Source: Xylocopa sonorina
Lineage: Eukaryota; Arthropoda; Insecta; Hymenoptera; Apidae
Reading direction: 5' to 3'
Length of the DNA stretch: 64,000 nucleotides
Assembly (NCBI RefSeq): GCF_050948175.1
Contig: NC_135194.1
Location: 5,200,033 to 5,264,032 of the forward strand
The notes below the pieces were generated by a model. It did not search any database. It was not told the DNA's origin and saw only the letters and a list, made by a program, of their open reading frames with translations. This document shows, in pieces, positions 62,901 to 64,000 of the stretch. Each line of letters begins with the position of its first letter. Within the stretch, counting starts at the first letter, position 1. Position numbers and translations under genes: made by a program.

Positions 62901-63630
62901 ACGCTTCAAATGAATGTAAATGCGACACTTCCTTGCTAGGAAATAGCGTCTGCAGATGTCTACGTATCGTAGCAATAGATTCCTAATGCTTCTTAAAACG
63001 CGATATCGCATCTCATTTCTATGTTTCATGGTAAGATATAATATGGCGAAGTGTTATGTATTCCTCGTCTACACTTCAAATGAATGTAAATGCGACACTT
63101 CCGTGCTAGGAAATAGCGTCTGCAAATGTCTACCTATCGTAGCAATAGAGTTCTAATGCTTCTTAAAACGCGATATCGCATCTCATTTCTATGTTTCATG
63201 GTAAGATATAATATGATTTGCGAAGTGTTATGTATTCCTCGTCTATACTTCAAATGAATGTAAATGCGACACTTCCTTGCAAAGAAATAGCGTCTGCAGA
63301 TGTCTAGGTATGGTAGCAATAGAGTTCAAATGCTTCTTAAAACGAAATATTGCATCTCATTTCTATGTTTCATGGTAAGATATAATGTGATTTGCGAAGT
63401 GTTATGCATTCCTCGTCTACACTTCATATGAATGTAAATGCGACACTTCCTTGCAAGGAAATAGCGTTTGCAGATGTCTACCTATCGTAGCAATAGAGTT
63501 CAAATGCTTCTTAAAACGAAATATTGCATCTCATTTCTATGTTTCATGGTAAGATATAATATGATTTGCGAAGTGTCATGTATTCCTCGTCTACACTTCA
63601 AGTGAATGTGAATGCGACACTTCCTCGCTA
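59930..63630. repeat. Nested duplications in the divergent right end of the array
   Basis: Three offsets interleave. About 59930-60590 matches 61670-62330 (offset 1736), about 60595-61010 matches 62853-63268 (offset 2258), and about 61365-61720 matches 63275-63630 (offset 1910). All are multiples of 174 minus 4. The 4 bp come from the 170-bp monomer lacking ATTT (60787 and 63045). Confidence 0.65.
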
Positions 63631-64000
63631 GGAAATAGCGTTTGCAGATGTCTACCTATCGTAGCAATAGCTTTCTAATGCTTCTTAAAACGCGATATCG
63701 CATCTCATTTCTATGGTTCATGGTAAGATATAATATGATTTGCGAAGTGTTATGTATTCCTCGTCTATACTTCAAGTGAATGTAAATGCGACACTTCCTT
63801 GCTAGGAAATAGCGTCTGCAGATGTCTAGGTATCGTTACAATAGAGTTCTAATGCTTCTTAAAACGCGACATCGCATCTCATTTCTATGTTTCATGGTAA
63901 GATATAATATGATTTGCGAAGTGTCATGTATTCCTCGTCTACACTTCAAATGAATGTAAATGCGACACTTCCTTGCAAGGAAATAGCGTCTGCAGATGTC

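Larger units (their letters stand above)
28926..64000. repeat. 174-bp tandem satellite array, right segment
   Basis: This is a continuation of the left array in the same orientation. The first bases, ATATCGCATCTC, resume the monomer exactly where the retrotransposon interrupted it. About 200 monomers follow to the window edge, so the array is not closed on either side. Length variants are 172-bp monomers lacking AT in the CATTTCTATG box (for example near 35382, 37640, 39726, 45986 and 49110), 170-bp monomers lacking ATTT near 60787 and 63045, and a 173-bp monomer near 58503. No gene or other element is visible in this 35 kb. Copies beyond about 58.5 kb carry more private changes than those at 45-55 kb. 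Confidence 0.97.

Noticed and set aside
60698..63156. Two identical 66-codon plus-strand frames (60698-60898 and 62956-63156)
   Set aside because: Created by the 4-bp deletion in 170-bp monomers and copied with the block. They are not gene-like.
29235..63319. The same class of open frames in the right array
   Set aside because: Same reason: periodic satellite translation, with ends set by CTACCTATCG junctions and small deletions.

Overview
The window is eukaryotic, most likely from an arthropod (inference). It shows no bacterial-type gene organisation, rRNA, tRNA or CRISPR. It is essentially one very large tandem satellite array interrupted by one complete, very young Ty3/gypsy-type LTR retrotransposon. 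The host assignment rests only on the insect-like look of the gypsy Gag-Pol and LTR layout. Hymenoptera is a guess I cannot test here.

Layout: positions 1-20046 are head-to-tail copies of a 174-bp AT-rich monomer (about 115 copies). Positions 20047-28925 are the retrotransposon (8879 bp), flanked by a 4-bp ATAT target-site duplication. Positions 28926-64000 are the same satellite in the same orientation and phase (about 200 copies). No stretch of either flank contains anything other than satellite. Monomers vary by linked substitutions and by a few small deletions (172-, 170- and 173-bp forms). They are organised in nested, mosaic higher-order blocks: a roughly 6.09-kb tandem duplication at 3.9-15.6 kb, a 696-bp 4-mer doublet at 15.5-17.0 kb, related blocks at 34.4 and 41.5 kb, a 2430-bp period at 45.7-50.1 kb, 870-bp 5-mers at 53.2-55.0 kb, and a more divergent end at 58.5-64 kb. 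The monomer carries four short dyad symmetries, a property associated with some centromeric satellites, so a centromeric or pericentromeric role is plausible but unproven.

The element has two 1482-bp LTRs that differ at one base, an intact gag (443 aa, two CCHC zinc knuckles), and a pol in the -1 frame. Pol is reached through a canonical G GGA AAC slippery heptamer followed six nucleotides later by a GC-rich stem. Pol carries protease, a spacer domain, reverse transcriptase, RNase H, a stretch that looks like a degenerate macro (ADP-ribose-binding) domain, and an HHCC/DD35E/GPY integrase. The pol frame reads through the polypurine tract and 244 nt into the 3' LTR. There is no env. All parts needed for autonomous copying appear present. 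A nearly identical empty copy of the insertion site lies about 24 kb away in the same array (around 52916), which confirms the boundaries and the duplicated target.

Long minus-strand open frames in the satellite follow from a monomer length divisible by three (58 codons) and are not treated as genes.
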